From Xanthomonas sp. DAR 34887 (GTDB lineage: Bacteria > Pseudomonadota > Gammaproteobacteria > Xanthomonadales > Xanthomonadaceae), in assembly GCF_041245805.1 (NCBI RefSeq), contig NZ_CP162490.1, forward strand, positions 3,449,001 through 3,513,000: 64,000 bases of DNA, in the 5' to 3' direction. Positions 49,135 to 58,596 of this stretch are shown here, piece after piece. The notes under the pieces were generated by a model. That model ran no database searches. It saw nothing but the letters and a program-made list of their open reading frames with translations, and was not told the DNA's origin. Within the stretch, counting starts at the first letter, position 1. The number at the start of each line of letters is the position of its first letter. The position numbers and the translations under genes are program-made.

Positions 49135-50343
49135 TCAGCAGGCTTGCGCCAGGCGCCGCGTGCGGCGCGCGTCGTGGCGCGCCCACAGGTACACCAGCAG
49201 CCCGCCCAGCGCCGCCGCGGCGCCGACGTAGCCGGTCGAGGTCCAGCCCAGCCCGGCGCTGATCGCGATCCCGCCCATCCACGGCCCCAGCGCATTGGCC
49301 AGGTTGAAGGCGGCATGGTTGGATGCCGCGGCCAGGGTCTGCGCTTCGCTGGCCACGTCCATCAGCCGGGTCTGCAGCACCGGTGCCAGCGCGCCCATGC
49401 TGCCGACCGCGACCACCGCCGGCAGCACCGCCCACGGCGAATGCGCGGCCAGCGGCCAGGCCAGCAGCACCGCCATCGACCACAGCAGCACCAGCGGCAC
49501 CGCACGGAACTGCAGCCGGTCGAACAGCCAGCCGCCGGCGAGATTGCCGAGCAGGCCGCCAAAGCCGAACGCGCCCATCGCCACCGGAATCCAGCGCTCG
49601 GACACGCCGGTGACCTGGGTCAGGGTCGGCGCCATGTAGCTGAACACGCAGAACATGCCGGCGAAGCCGACCGAGCCGATGCCCAGCGCCAGCCACACCT
49701 GCGCACGGTTGAACGCGCGCAGTTCGCGCAGCGGCTGCTGCCGCGGCTCCTGCGGATCGGCAGGCAGCAGGCGCACGACCAGCACCACGGTCAGCACCGC
49801 GATCGCCGCCACCAGCGCGTACGCGTAGCGCCACTGCGCCACCTGGCCCATCCAGGTCGCCAACGGATTGCCGACCAGCACCGCCAGATTGAGACCCAGC
49901 AGCACCCGGCTCACCGCCGCGCCGCGCTGGTCGGGGCGGCTGATCGACGCGGCGACCAGGGTGGCCACGCCGAAATAGGCGCCATGCGGCAGCCCGGCGA
50001 TGAACCGCACCAGCAGCATGCTGTGGTAGTCCGGCGCCAGCGCACTGGCCAGATTGCCGACCGCGTAGAAGCCCATCAGCGCCAGCAGCAGCGTGCGCCG
50101 CGGCCAGCGCGCGCCGACGATCGCCAGCAGCGGCGCGCCGACCACCACGCCCAGCGCATAGGCGCTGATCAGGTGCCCGACCTGCGGCTCGTCGATCGCC
50201 AGCCCGCGCGCGATGTACGGCATCAGGCCCATCGTGGAGAACTCGCTGGTGCCGATCGCGAAGCCGCCCATCGCCAGCGCGAACAGGATCAGCACGTAGC
50301 CGCGGCGCGACAGCGGCGCCTGGGGAGTGACGGGAGTGGACAT
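49135..50343 (-). CDS. MFS efflux transporter, AraJ/DHA1-like
   Basis: A 402-residue, 12-helix transporter. Motif A-like GARWPRRTLLLALMGFYAVGNLASALAP and the start LFALAMGGFAIGTSEFSTMGLMPYIARGL are typical of the AraJ/YdhP group (drug:H+ antiport 1). Residues GLPHGAYFGVATLVAASISRP are also characteristic. Substrate unknown; sugar or drug export are both seen in the family. It is convergent with the TPR gene and has a gene-free region upstream. Confidence 0.92.
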   Translation of the reverse strand: MSTPVTPQAPLSRRGYVLILFALAMGGFAIGTSEFSTMGLMPYIARGLAIDEPQVGHLISAYALGVVVGAPLLAIVGARWPRRTLLLALMGFYAVGNLASALAPDYHSMLLVRFIAGLPHGAYFGVATLVAASISRPDQRGAAVSRVLLGLNLAVLVGNPLATWMGQVAQWRYAYALVAAIAVLTVVLVVRLLPADPQEPRQQPLRELRAFNRAQVWLALGIGSVGFAGMFCVFSYMAPTLTQVTGVSERWIPVAMGAFGFGGLLGNLAGGWLFDRLQFRAVPLVLLWSMAVLLAWPLAAHSPWAVLPAVVAVGSMGALAPVLQTRLMDVASEAQTLAAASNHAAFNLANALGPWMGGIAISAGLGWTSTGYVGAAAALGGLLVYLWARHDARRTRRLAQAC

Positions 50344-50923
50344 GCCCGATCCTGCTCAAACGGGGGGCTGCGCATTATTGTGCATTGCAACACGAGAATG
50401 AAGCCACGCTCGTGCAACGCCGCGTTGCAAGCCGTCTGCGCTGGCGATGGAACGGCCGAGACACGCCCGGACTCGGTGTCGGCCTGGCCTCGCCCTGTTC
50501 GCGATGGAACTGCGACTCCGCTGCGGCGGACATTCGCGTGCATCGCGGCGGCGCTGTCGGGTGCGTGCGAGGACTTCCTTTACCCGCCTGCGCGCCGACT
50601 TCGACGATCGAAGATGCGGGTTGCGGTGAGCGTGCCAGTGCGGCCAATGTGAACGTCGAAGATCACCGGGCCTGATTGCTGCAAGGTGTCCGCATGGTAC
50701 CCACGCGTCGCGAGTGGACGTCGTATGCCAGCACCGCACCGCATCGCGACCGGCCACCAGCAGCCGCTGCGCGGCGCAAGGTCGAGGCGCCTACGCGCTG
50801 CGTCGGCCAGTCACGTCAGTAGCGTCGTCGATCCTCTTCGGATCGCACTTCATGACCCGCATCGCGCCCTGCGGCGCCGTCGCGCCGTCGCGGCGACGCG
50901 TCGACACGCAACCCGCGTCCCGA
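50344..50923. other. 580-bp region without a supported gene
   Basis: It lies between the MFS gene start and the 3' end of the TetR gene. Three TTGCAA-like boxes (ATTGCAAC at 50384, CGTGCAAC at 50411, GTTGCAAG at 50424) lie within 90 bp of the MFS start and could be operator sites. The rest contains only short frames with no recognisable protein, and I see no tRNA or terminator with a clear U-tract. Confidence 0.5.
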
Positions 50924-51568
50924 CTAAGGCACCAACCTGCCCTGCAACAGCACCATGCACGCATCCAGATGCGCCGCGACCGACCCCTCCGGCAGCGGCG
51001 CGGTCACGCCCAGCGCCATCTGCCGCAACGGCTCGGCCACCGCCATGGCCAGGATCAGCGTCGCCAGCATGGCCGGGTCGCCGTCGCGCAACAGCCCGCG
51101 CCGCTGCTGCCGCGACAGCCAGTCCGCGAGCAGCGCGCGGCCGCGCTCGATGCCGTTGGCCTGGTAGCTGCCGAGCAGTTCCGGCTTGCCTGGAAAGTCG
51201 GTGGTCAGCAGGCGGAACAACTTCACCGCCGGCTCCGACAGGACCTGATCGCACAGCGATTGCAGGATGGCCCGCAGCAACGGCGACAGCTCGCTGCGGT
51301 CGCCGGCGTCGCGCTGCATCGGCACGGCGATACCGTCGCTCCAGGCACGCACCGCCAGCCCGACCAGCGCCTCGCGGTTGGCGGCATGGCGATAGACCGT
51401 CTTCTTGGCCACGCCCGCCCGCGCGGCCACCGCCTCCATCGTGGTGGCCTCGTATCCGTGCTCGAGCAACAGCTGCATCGCATGCTGCAGCAAGCGCGCG
51501 CGGACTTCGGCTTCGGGCTGCGCGGGCCGTCCGCGCGGACGCTTTGCAGACGTGGGGGAATCGGTCAT
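50924..51568 (-). CDS. TetR-family transcriptional regulator
   Basis: A 214-residue repressor. A basic N-terminal arm (KRPRGRPAQPEAEV) precedes the helix-turn-helix LLQHAMQLLLEHGYEATTMEAVAARAGVAKKTVYRHAANREALVGLAV (residues 30-75). The remaining helical part is the ligand-binding/dimer domain, LSPLLRAILQSLCDQVLSEPAVKLFRLLTTDF. Divergent from the DAPG-hydrolase-like gene with a 109-bp shared region that holds a 17-bp palindrome, its likely operator. Confidence 0.92.
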   Translation of the reverse strand: MTDSPTSAKRPRGRPAQPEAEVRARLLQHAMQLLLEHGYEATTMEAVAARAGVAKKTVYRHAANREALVGLAVRAWSDGIAVPMQRDAGDRSELSPLLRAILQSLCDQVLSEPAVKLFRLLTTDFPGKPELLGSYQANGIERGRALLADWLSRQQRRGLLRDGDPAMLATLILAMAVAEPLRQMALGVTAPLPEGSVAAHLDACMVLLQGRLVP

Positions 51569-51616
51569 GGACAAGGACGTGGCGACATCGGCGGCCATGG
51601 TAACGCATCGCGATAT

Positions 51617-51645
51617 TTGAGAAACGATGTGCGTTTCTATATTAT
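51617..51645 (+). promoter_or_regulatory. Promoter with overlapping palindromic operator for the DAPG-hydrolase-like gene
   Basis: TTGAGA (51617-51622) and TATTAT (51640-51645) with a 17-bp spacer form a good sigma-70 promoter. The perfect palindrome GAAACGATGTGCGTTTC (51621-51637) fills the spacer, exactly where a TetR repressor would block polymerase. It is 33 bp ahead of the ATG at 51678 and 53 bp from the TetR start. Confidence 0.7.
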
Positions 51646-51677
51646 CCGGACTCCATCCCCACGCAGGAGTTGCACCG

Positions 51678-52373
51678 ATGACGGCTTCCTCCATGGCCTC
51701 GCCCTGGCTGGACCACCATGCGCTGCTGAATCCGGCACCGCTGCCTCTGGAAATGGGCCTGCAGCGCCGCGACGACGGCACCTTGCTGGTGGCGGTGCGC
51801 ACCGACCTGCACGGCTGCAAGGGCCGCATGCTGGACTGGTGGTTCACCTTCTTCGAGACCACCCAGCACATCAAGTGGTGGCATCCGCGCGACCATGTCG
51901 CGCATCACGGCTGGGACGCGCACTGGCGCAAGGGCCACAGCTATCACGGCGCCAGCATCAGCGCGGTGGAGGCGCTGGCGGACATTCCGCCCGTGGCCGC
52001 GCGATTGAAATTCCACGATCCGCAGGATGTCTTCGACCGCCAACGGCTGCAGCAGGCGCTGGCCGACCAGCACGTCGCCGCGATCGTCGCCGCCCGGGTC
52101 GGCTTCGGCGACCACGTGCAGTGCGATGCCGACGGCGATCCCACCGATGGCGAAATGCTCCACGTCGCCCGCGACACGCCGTTCGGCTGCGTGCTGCGCA
52201 GCCGCTTCGTGCTCGGCCGCGGCAGCGACGACCCGCACCGCGACGCCAGCGACGCGGTCGGCCTGGGCCTGATGCAGCACTGCTACACAGAGTTCACCTT
52301 CCTCGCGCGCTTCCTGCCGTCGCTGTACTACGGCGAGCGCGCCAACGGGGAAGCGGTACCGCTGCCGTGGTGA
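51678..52373 (+). CDS. DAPG hydrolase (PhlG)-like C-C hydrolase family protein
   Basis: A 231-residue protein resembling the PhlG family, which cleaves the acetyl C-C bond of 2,4-diacetylphloroglucinol with zinc. Recognisable pieces are DLHGCKGRMLDWWFTFFETTQHIKWWHPRDHVAHHGWD (residues 45-82) with HPRDH, and GLMQHCYTEFTFLARFLPSLYYGE near the end with a conserved His and Glu. An ACGCAGGAG ribosome-binding site supports the ATG at 51678. Whether phloroglucinols are the true substrate is unknown; the divergent TetR gene fits control by a toxic aromatic compound. Confidence 0.82.
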   Translation: MTASSMASPWLDHHALLNPAPLPLEMGLQRRDDGTLLVAVRTDLHGCKGRMLDWWFTFFETTQHIKWWHPRDHVAHHGWDAHWRKGHSYHGASISAVEALADIPPVAARLKFHDPQDVFDRQRLQQALADQHVAAIVAARVGFGDHVQCDADGDPTDGEMLHVARDTPFGCVLRSRFVLGRGSDDPHRDASDAVGLGLMQHCYTEFTFLARFLPSLYYGERANGEAVPLPW

Positions 52374-52655
52374 CCTGCTGACGCACTGACGCGCAACCGC
52401 TCGCCGATGGCGACGGCGGCGCTGCGCGGATGCCGGACGTCATCGACTGGCCAGGGCATCGTTTCCTCGCGGTGCCGCCACCGGATCACCGCGCGCTACG
52501 ACGACGGGCATGCGCCGACGCGGCAATGCGGAGAACGCACTGTCCCGCCGGCGCGGCGAACTGGAGTGCATCCACGGATTTAAGCGGCGCGCTGGCGTCC
52601 CCATGAAGCGGTAACGGACGCGCTGCGCCCGCCCCTTCCTCTTCAGACTTCTTCC

Positions 52656-53744
52656 ATGACCTCGTCCGATATCTCCTTGTTTTCCCCGCTGCGCCTGGGC
52701 GCGATCGAACTGGCCAACCGCATCGTGATGGCGCCGTTGACCCGCAACCGTGCCGAAGGCACAGGCCGCATCCCCTCGCCGCTGGCGCCCGAGTACTACG
52801 GCCAGCGCGCCAGCGCCGGGTTGATCGTCGCCGAGGCCACCCAGATCAGCCCGATGGGCCAGGGCTACATGGATACGCCCGGGATCTACAGCGAGGCGCA
52901 GATCGCGGCCTGGAAGAAGGTCACCGCCGAAGTGCACCGCCGCGGCGGCAAGATCGTGCTGCAGCTGTGGCACGTCGGCCGCATCTCCCACGTCAGCCTG
53001 CTGCCGGACGGCGCCGCGCCGGTGGCGCCGAGCGCGCTGCGCGCCAACGCCAAGACCTACACCGCCGCAGGCTTCAGCGACGTCTCCGAACCGCGCGCGC
53101 TGCGCCTGGACGAGATTCCGGCGCTGATCGAGGACTTCCGCCACGCCGCACGCAATGCCATCGCCGCCGGTTTCGACGGCGTGGAAGTGCATGCCGCCAA
53201 CGGCTACCTGATCGACCAGTTCCTGCGCGACGGCAGCAACCATCGCGACGACGCCTACGGCGGCAGCATCGAGAACCGGACCCGGCTGCTGTTCGAGGTG
53301 GTGCAGGCGGTGGCGCAGGAAATCGGCGCCGAGCGCACCGGCGTGCGCCTGTCGCCGGTGACCCCGGCCAACGACGCGCACGACAGCGATCCGCAGCCGC
53401 TGTTCGAGCGTGCGGTGGAACGCCTGGACCCGCTGGGCCTGGCCTTCCTGCACGTGATCGAGGGCGCCACCGGCGGCCCGCGCGACAACATCGCCTTCGA
53501 CTACGCCGCGCTGCGCGCCAAGTTCCGCGGCCCGTGGCTGGTCAACAACGGCTACGACAAGGCCCTGGCCGAGCAGGTGGTCGGCTCCGGCGCCGCCGAT
53601 GCGGTCGCGTTCGGGCGCCCGTTCATCGCCAACCCGGACCTGGTGGAACGGCTGCGCCGCGATGCGCCGCTCAACCCGCTGGATGCGGACACGCTCTACG
53701 GCGGCGGCGCCAAGGGCTACATCGACTACCCGACGCTGGACTGA
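52656..53744 (+). CDS. Old yellow enzyme family alkene reductase
   Basis: A 362-residue FMN-dependent reductase that reduces activated C=C bonds with NADPH. It shows SPLRLGAIELANRIVMAPLTRNRAEG, the barrel, LQLWHVGRISH, FDGVEVHAANGYLIDQFLRDGSNHRDDAYGGSIENRTR (with the HxxN active-site pair in HAAN) and the C-terminal GYDKALAEQVVGSGAADAVAFGRPFIANPDLVERLR. NemA-like group. It is 282 bp downstream of the DAPG-hydrolase-like gene and might act on related electrophiles, but the gap suggests its own promoter. Confidence 0.95.
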   Translation: MTSSDISLFSPLRLGAIELANRIVMAPLTRNRAEGTGRIPSPLAPEYYGQRASAGLIVAEATQISPMGQGYMDTPGIYSEAQIAAWKKVTAEVHRRGGKIVLQLWHVGRISHVSLLPDGAAPVAPSALRANAKTYTAAGFSDVSEPRALRLDEIPALIEDFRHAARNAIAAGFDGVEVHAANGYLIDQFLRDGSNHRDDAYGGSIENRTRLLFEVVQAVAQEIGAERTGVRLSPVTPANDAHDSDPQPLFERAVERLDPLGLAFLHVIEGATGGPRDNIAFDYAALRAKFRGPWLVNNGYDKALAEQVVGSGAADAVAFGRPFIANPDLVERLRRDAPLNPLDADTLYGGGAKGYIDYPTLD

Positions 53745-53789
53745 GGCGCCAGGCGTGCCGCGGCGGCACCCACGCGCCGCCGCTGCATC

Positions 53790-56291
53790 TCAGGGCGTGG
53801 CCGCGGCGTGCGGCGGCGCGTCCGCTGCCAGATGCGCCTGCAGGAAGCCGGCCACGCCGCTCCACAGCGCGGCGCGGTGATCGACGTCGGCGAAGCCATG
53901 TCCTTCGCCCTCAAAGGTCAGGCCCACCGGCGGGTTGCCGGCCATGTCCAGCATCCGCAGCATGCGCCGGGTGTGTTCGTAGTCCACGCGCCGGTCCTCC
54001 AGGCCGTGCGCCAGCAGCACCGGCACCTTGATCGCGTCGTAGCGGTACAGCGGCGAGGTGCTGGTCATCTGCTCCAGCTGCGTATTCGGATCGCCCAGCC
54101 GGCGCTCCAGATTGGCGCGGCCTTCGGCGGAGCGTGCGCCGTCGCTGGCGGTATAGAACAGGATCCGGTCGGCGACCCCGGCGATCGACGCCACGCAGCG
54201 GAAACGCTCCGGCCAACGCATCGCCATCACCAGTGCCGAGTAACCGCCGTAACTGGCGCCGAGCACGCACATGCGCTGCGCATCCAGCGGATAGCGCGCC
54301 AGCGCCTGCACGATCGCCGCATCGATGTCGTCTTCGATCAGCGTGCCGAAGCTGCCGCGCCCGGCTTCGCGGAACGCGCGCCCATAGCCGTCGGAGCCGC
54401 GGAAATTGACCCGCAGCACCGCATAGCCCAGCGAGGCGAGGAACTGGGTGTCCGGATCGAAGCCCAGCGAATCGGCCACGCCGATCGGCCCGCCATGCGG
54501 GAACACCACCAGCGGCTTGCGCCCGCCGCCCGGCGGCAAGGTCAGGAACGCTTCCAGCGGCAACCCGTCGCTGCCCTTGAACTTGATCACTTCGCTGGGC
54601 GCGAAGCGCATGCCATGCAGCCAGGGCATGTCCTCGGCGATCGCGGTGGCCGCACGCTTGTCCAGGTCCAGATGGAACAGCTGCGGCGGCTGGTCGCTGG
54701 CGTCGGCCCACAGCACCATCTGCCGTCCATCCACGTTGCGCGCGGCGATCTGCACGTTGCGCTCGGGCAGCGCGGCGCTCAGCGCGCGGCCGAGGCGTTC
54801 GTCGGTGCTTTCGAAATAGTGGCTGACCAGGCGCCCGCTCTCGTAGTAGGTGACCCCGATCGGCGTGCGCCGCGGCCCCTGGATCAGATCGACCACATCG
54901 ACGCCGGGTTGGCTGAACAGCGTGCGCACGATCTTGCGCGCGGCGACGTCGTAGGCGACCAGGTCGCGCTGCGCGCGGCCGTCGTCGGTCACCGCATAGA
55001 TCTCGCCCGCATCGAAGGACAGGCCGACCGGCTGGAAATCGCGCAGGTCGCTGAGCGTCATCACGTCGCGGTAGGTCGCGCCCATGCCTTCGCGGTACAT
55101 CAGCACGTAGTCGTCGGCGCGCCGCACCACCGCCAGGCGCAGCCGTCCGTTGCCGTCGGTCAGCCAGCCCACGTCGCGTTCCAGGCCGATGTTCAGCCGT
55201 TCCTGGAAACGCGGCCGCCAGCGGTCGATCGCCGCCTGGCTGGACACGTCCAGCAGCTGCACCGAATTGTCGCCGTTGCGCAGCGTGGTGGCGTACAGCA
55301 CCGTGTTGGGCGTCTGCGGCAAGGCATCGACGATGTAGCCGCCATTGGGCAGGGTCAGCGCGCTCCACTTGCGCGCGCCGTCGGCCGCGGTGTCCACGCG
55401 CATGCCGCGCACCACGTCCGGACCATGCGGCACGCGCACGGTGAACAGCAGCGCATCGTTGCCGGCCCACAGCAACTGCTTGATCGGTTCGACGCTGGTG
55501 GCCAGCAGGCGCTGCTGGTTGCTGGTCAGATCCAGCAGTTCGATCCGCCATTCGTCCTTGCGCTCGTGCAGTTGCAGCGCCAGCAGGTCGCCGCGCGGAT
55601 TCAGCTCCAGCGCCTTGACCAGCCCGCCGCGAAACAACGTGGCGGGCGCGATCGGCATTGCGGCCGGCGGCGGCGGCGCGCGCAATGCCACCTTCGCCGC
55701 CGGCGAGGCGTTGGGATGCTGGGCCAGCGCCTGGCGGTAGAACTGCGGGAACGGATCGGGATAGTGCCCCGAATAGCCCAGTTCGTAGTGCGCCCACACT
55801 GCCGGATGGGTCTGCTGCAGCCAGTCCATCGCCGCCAGCGAACGGTTGACCATGCCCAGGTCGAAATTGAACAGGGACTTGGGCCGGAACAACAGGTCGC
55901 CCGGATAGGTGATGCGTCCGGGCTGGATGCGGAAGCGGAACTCGTCACTGTCGCGCATGCTGTAACTGAATTCCGGAAGCAGCGAGATCTTGCGCCAGGC
56001 GTAGTTGCCGACCGGCGCGATGTACAGCCGGTAGCTGATCCCCGGCTTGAGCTGGGACATGATGCCGGCGCCGAAGATCTTGCCGTCCTTGTTCAACTCC
56101 ACGCCGTGGAGTTCGACATCGGTATCCACCGCGACCAGCACCAGGCCCTCGTCGGGCGCCAGTTGCGGCGTCTGCCCGGGTTTGACTTCCTGCATCCGTG
56201 CCCATGCCGGCAGCGCCAGCAGGAACAACAGCAACAGCCCTGCCAACCGGCGTCCCACGCGACCGCCGGCCGCCACACCCTGCTTGTCCAT
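53790..56291 (-). CDS. Secreted prolyl-oligopeptidase family (S9) peptidase
   Basis: An 833-residue exported serine peptidase. A signal peptide (RLAGLLLLFLLALPAWA) ends near residue 31. A long non-catalytic, propeller-like region follows, then the alpha/beta-hydrolase domain with the nucleophile GASYGGYSA (Ser680), Asp in GLEDRRVDYEH and His in EGEGHGFAD. GPIGVADSLGF and VNFRGSDGYGRAF are typical oxyanion-loop segments. An AAGGAG site precedes the ATG at 56291. The first 120 residues (APDEGLVLVAVDTDVELHGVELNKDG) form an extra N-terminal domain not found in ordinary S9 peptidases. Confidence 0.93.
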   Translation of the reverse strand: MDKQGVAAGGRVGRRLAGLLLLFLLALPAWARMQEVKPGQTPQLAPDEGLVLVAVDTDVELHGVELNKDGKIFGAGIMSQLKPGISYRLYIAPVGNYAWRKISLLPEFSYSMRDSDEFRFRIQPGRITYPGDLLFRPKSLFNFDLGMVNRSLAAMDWLQQTHPAVWAHYELGYSGHYPDPFPQFYRQALAQHPNASPAAKVALRAPPPPAAMPIAPATLFRGGLVKALELNPRGDLLALQLHERKDEWRIELLDLTSNQQRLLATSVEPIKQLLWAGNDALLFTVRVPHGPDVVRGMRVDTAADGARKWSALTLPNGGYIVDALPQTPNTVLYATTLRNGDNSVQLLDVSSQAAIDRWRPRFQERLNIGLERDVGWLTDGNGRLRLAVVRRADDYVLMYREGMGATYRDVMTLSDLRDFQPVGLSFDAGEIYAVTDDGRAQRDLVAYDVAARKIVRTLFSQPGVDVVDLIQGPRRTPIGVTYYESGRLVSHYFESTDERLGRALSAALPERNVQIAARNVDGRQMVLWADASDQPPQLFHLDLDKRAATAIAEDMPWLHGMRFAPSEVIKFKGSDGLPLEAFLTLPPGGGRKPLVVFPHGGPIGVADSLGFDPDTQFLASLGYAVLRVNFRGSDGYGRAFREAGRGSFGTLIEDDIDAAIVQALARYPLDAQRMCVLGASYGGYSALVMAMRWPERFRCVASIAGVADRILFYTASDGARSAEGRANLERRLGDPNTQLEQMTSTSPLYRYDAIKVPVLLAHGLEDRRVDYEHTRRMLRMLDMAGNPPVGLTFEGEGHGFADVDHRAALWSGVAGFLQAHLAADAPPHAAATP

Positions 56292-56393
56292 GCTCCCCCT
56301 GCTCCTTCGTTGGGCGGCGCCCCCCGGCACCCGTCCGCATCATAGCCGCGGCCAGGGCGGCGCGCAGGCCGCGCCAGGACCTCGCGCCAGGAT

Positions 56394-57275
56394 CTAAAGG
56401 GTGAGCCGCTCGCCGAGAAAATCGATGAACACGCGCAGTTTCGGCAACATGTGCCGGCCCGACGGCCACAGCAGGTGGAAGGTGCCGATGGAATCGACGT
56501 GCTCGTCGAGGACGGTGCGCAAGCTGCCGGCCGCCAGTTCCGCGCGCACCGAATGCTCGGGGAGGAAAGCGATGCCGCAGCCGCGCAGCGCCAGGCTCAG
56601 CCGCGTCTCGATGTTGTTGCAGACCATCGAGACCGGCAGTTGCAGGCCCGCCGCCGCGGCGCCCAGCGGCCACGCCTCCAGGCGCCCGCTGCTGCGGAAC
56701 CGGTAGTGCAGGCACTGGTGCGCGGCCAGGTCCGCCGGACGCTGCGGCGTCCCGTAGCGTTGCAGGTAGTCCGGCGAGGCGACCAGGCAACGCCGGAAGC
56801 TGCCCAGCCGCCGCGAGGCCAACCTCGAATCGTCCGGCTCGGCGACGCGCAGTACCGCATCGAAACCTTCCTCGATCACATCCACCAGGCGGTCGTCGAA
56901 ATCCAGGTCGAGCTGGATCTGCGGGTAGGCGCACATGAAATCGGCCAGCGCCGGCAGCAGCACGTTGTTGTTGTTCATTGGCAGGCTGATCCGCAGCCGC
57001 CCTTTCGGCGTCCCGGCGAGGCTGCTCAGTTCACCGCGCGCCGCCTCGGCCTCGGCCAGGATGCGCCGGCAGCGCACCAGGAACAGCTGACCCTCGGCGG
57101 TCAGGGTCAGGCTGCGGGTGCTGCGATGGAACAGGCGCACGCCCAGCGACTGCTCCAGCCGCGCCACGCTCTTGGCGACCGCCGACGCGGACACGCCCAG
57201 CACCCGCCCGGCCTCGGCGAAACCGCCGCTCTCCACCACCTGTACGAAGCCACGCAGGCCGCCCAGACTGTCCAT
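56394..57275 (-). CDS. LysR-family transcriptional regulator
   Basis: A 293-residue regulator with the LysR helix-turn-helix near residues 1-60 (LGGLRGFVQVVESGGFAEAGRVLGVSASAVAKSVARLEQSLGVRLFHRSTRSLTLTAEGQ) and a periplasmic-binding-protein-like co-inducer domain. Divergent from the serine-hydrolase/MFS pair with 112 bp between start codons, the usual place for a LysR operator. Start at 57275 chosen over longer open sequence upstream. Confidence 0.93.
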   Translation of the reverse strand: MDSLGGLRGFVQVVESGGFAEAGRVLGVSASAVAKSVARLEQSLGVRLFHRSTRSLTLTAEGQLFLVRCRRILAEAEAARGELSSLAGTPKGRLRISLPMNNNNVLLPALADFMCAYPQIQLDLDFDDRLVDVIEEGFDAVLRVAEPDDSRLASRRLGSFRRCLVASPDYLQRYGTPQRPADLAAHQCLHYRFRSSGRLEAWPLGAAAAGLQLPVSMVCNNIETRLSLALRGCGIAFLPEHSVRAELAAGSLRTVLDEHVDSIGTFHLLWPSGRHMLPKLRVFIDFLGERLTL

Positions 57276-57387
57276 CGCACCGCCACCATTGCGGACATTC
57301 GTGTCCTCGCAGCCAGGAACTCTACCCGTCTTTTTCCGCAATCGGCATGCGTCCACGCTGCACCTCCCTCCTCCACGAGTTGCGCCG

Positions 57388-58596
57388 ATGTCCACGTCCT
57401 CCGCCGTCGCCCCCCCTGCCCCGGCCCATGCGCCGGCGCTTTCGCCGCAGCACGCCGCGCCGCTGGATGCCGCGATTGATGCCGCGCTGCGCCAGCAGCG
57501 GCTGGTCGGCGCCGTGGTGCTTGTCGCCCACCGCGGCAGCTGCGTCTACCGCCGCGCCGCCGGCTGGGCCGACCGCGAGGCGCAGCGGCCGATGCGCGAG
57601 GACACCGTGTTCCGCCTGGCCTCGGTCAGCAAACTGATTGTCGCCACCGCGGCGCTGGCGCTGGTGGCGCAGGGTCGCCTGAATCTGGATGCGCCGATCG
57701 CGCGCTGGCTGCCGTGGTTCCGTCCCGCATTGGCCGACGGCCGGGTGCCGGACATCAGCCTGCGCCAATTGCTCAGCCACAGCGCCGGGCTCGGCTACCG
57801 CTTCCTGGAACCGGCGGACGGCGCGCATGCGCGTGCCGGCGTCTCCGACGGCATGGACAACAGCGGCCTGAGCCTGGAAGACAACCTGCGCCGCCTCGCC
57901 GCAGTGCCGCTGCAGTACGCGCCCGGCAGCGGCTGGGGCTATTCGCTGTCGATCGATGTCGCCGGCGCGGTGCTGCAGGCGGCCAGCGGCCAGTCCTTGC
58001 CGGCACTGGTGCGCGAACTGGTCACCGCGCCGCTGGGCATGCATGCCACCGCCTTCCATGCCGAGGACGCGGCAAGCCTGGCCGTACCCTACGTCAACGA
58101 CGCCCCGGCGCCGCATCGACTGGGCGAAGGCGAAGTCGTCGCGCCGTTCCCCGATGGTGCCGGCATCGTGTTCCATCCCTCGCGCGCGCTGGACCGCGAC
58201 GCGTTCGCCTCCGCCGGCGCCGGCATGGTCGGCAACGCCGACGACGTGCTGCGCCTGCTGGAGACGTTGCGCGGCGGCGGCGCGCCGCTGCTGCCGGCCG
58301 CACTGGTAGCCGAGATGGGCCGCGCACAGGCCGGCGACTTCGGCCCGCCGGACGGACCCGGCTGGGGCTACGGCCTGGGCTTTGCGGTGCTCCGCGATCC
58401 CGCGCCGACCGCGACCCCGGAAGCGCCCGGCACCTGGCGCTGGGGCGGCGCCTACGGGCACGCATGGTTCGTCGATCCGGCGCGGCAACTGAGCGTGGTG
58501 GCGTTGACCAACACCTTGTACGAAGGCATGTCCGGTGCGTTCGTGGTCGAGTTGCGCGACGCGGTCTATGCCAGCCTGCGCGGGGTACCGGCATGA
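57388..58596 (+). CDS. Serine hydrolase, beta-lactamase/EstB class C fold
   Basis: A 402-residue enzyme with the class C SxxK motif SVSK (79-82, in FRLASVSKLIV), the Tyr site YSLS (186-189) and a WGGAYGHAWF segment replacing the KTG box, as in EstB-type esterases. There is no signal peptide, so a cytoplasmic esterase is more likely than a beta-lactamase. Its stop overlaps the MFS start (ATGA). Probably regulated by the divergent LysR protein. Confidence 0.92.
   Translation: MSTSSAVAPPAPAHAPALSPQHAAPLDAAIDAALRQQRLVGAVVLVAHRGSCVYRRAAGWADREAQRPMREDTVFRLASVSKLIVATAALALVAQGRLNLDAPIARWLPWFRPALADGRVPDISLRQLLSHSAGLGYRFLEPADGAHARAGVSDGMDNSGLSLEDNLRRLAAVPLQYAPGSGWGYSLSIDVAGAVLQAASGQSLPALVRELVTAPLGMHATAFHAEDAASLAVPYVNDAPAPHRLGEGEVVAPFPDGAGIVFHPSRALDRDAFASAGAGMVGNADDVLRLLETLRGGGAPLLPAALVAEMGRAQAGDFGPPDGPGWGYGLGFAVLRDPAPTATPEAPGTWRWGGAYGHAWFVDPARQLSVVALTNTLYEGMSGAFVVELRDAVYASLRGVPA

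Noticed and set aside
50373..50391. MFS promoter from TTGCAA and AATAAT boxes on the minus strand
   Set aside because: The boxes are only five bases apart, incompatible with a sigma-70 promoter spacer.
53808..56345. Plus-strand open frame of about 845 codons opposite the S9 peptidase
   Set aside because: It mirrors the peptidase gene and lacks any motif, ribosome-binding site or domain.
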